From positions 5,504,001 to 5,568,000 of the forward strand of contig NC_064034.1 in the NCBI RefSeq assembly GCF_932526225.1: a stretch of 64,000 nucleotides of DNA, in the 5' to 3' direction. Origin of the DNA: Nematostella vectensis (lineage: Eukaryota; Cnidaria; Anthozoa; Actiniaria; Edwardsiidae). The translations under genes were made by a program, and so were the position numbers. Shown here piece by piece: positions 63,618 through 64,000 of this stretch; the first letter of the stretch is position 1, and every line of letters starts with the position of its first letter. The notes under the pieces are model-generated. The model searched no databases. It saw only the letters and a program-made list of their open reading frames with translations, and was not told where the DNA came from.

Positions 63618-64000
63618 GTACTTCCTTTTTATGCATTTCAAATCCCTTGGAAGGGTGGGGTTAACGTAGGGGTTTAGAGCACTTTGAACTAGAATTTGTC
63701 CCGAGTGGGTGGTCGAATTGAGGGTTTTAAAATTTTAGACGTTACCACACCCACCCTGGGGAGTGGGGACGGAGTGCGGACAAAAATAAAAACAACCCGA
63801 GGGCACTGGCCTATATCAGGTGGATTGTTGTCTAAAATGTCATGTAATTAAACCTTTTACATAGGGGCACTTGAATGAAGTTAATACCAACGGGGTAGGG
63901 ACTTTTTTCAGTTTTGTTTAGGGTTAAAGGAGGAGTGTCACGGTAACTCGCAAGACGGGAAGCCTGTGTACTATTTTTCAAAATAGCCAATCAGAGACGT
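63618..64000. other. PIGW intron 1 (partial)
   Basis: No exon or repeat recognised up to the window edge. Confidence 0.6.

Overview
The window looks like nuclear DNA from a cnidarian, most likely a sea anemone related to Nematostella (inferred from gene content, short GT-AG introns, AT-rich introns and the mix of repeats; not proven). Eleven protein-coding genes can be supported. Nine appear complete. The pancreatic-type lipase runs off the left edge and PIGW runs off the right edge. The last coding exon of the SSBP gene is unresolved. Exon borders below were placed by hand from GT/AG sites, reading-frame continuity and remembered protein families.

Layout: 532-2248 (-) secreted pancreatic-type lipase; 4060-4647 (-) intronless Tctex1-type dynein light chain; 6952-7356 (-) probable RMI2; 9061-18122 (+) complete 17-exon HDAC3; 20856-26041 (+) secreted trypsin-like protease; about 31281-44486 (-) SSBP2/3/4-type LIM-domain-binding-protein partner; 47994-53759 (+) RPS28; 54627-59014 (-) ATG10; 59084-60628 (+) NDUFA7; 61133-63352 (-) REX1BD; 63433-63617 (+) first exon of PIGW. 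The right-hand third is a compact housekeeping cluster with two head-to-head promoters (ATG10/NDUFA7, 69 bp between start codons; REX1BD/PIGW, 80 bp).

The rest is repeats. There is a piggyBac copy with TTAA ends in HDAC3 intron 2, a decayed CR1/L2-like LINE in RPS28 intron 2, and a Ty3/gypsy pol fragment between roughly 290-bp inverted repeats in an SSBP intron. There is also a MULE-like MITE with a 9-bp target duplication in ATG10 intron 1, a tRNA-derived SINE in the protease gene, several short inverted-repeat elements, and four large minisatellites (54, 34, 39 and 25/27 bp). The minisatellites create long meaningless open frames on both strands.

The genes do not form one pathway. They cover chromatin and transcription (HDAC3, SSBP), genome maintenance (RMI2, REX1BD), translation (RPS28), autophagy (ATG10), respiration (NDUFA7), GPI-anchor synthesis (PIGW), cilia or dynein (Tctex1) and digestion or secretion (lipase, protease). 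The most unusual signals are a minisatellite built from the HDAC3 exon-5 splice donor, a trypsin-like enzyme with Phe at the oxyanion-hole glycine, start codons embedded in YY1-like motifs at both bidirectional promoters, and a MITE whose empty site survives in the other arm of its host repeat. I found no clearly new multi-gene system.
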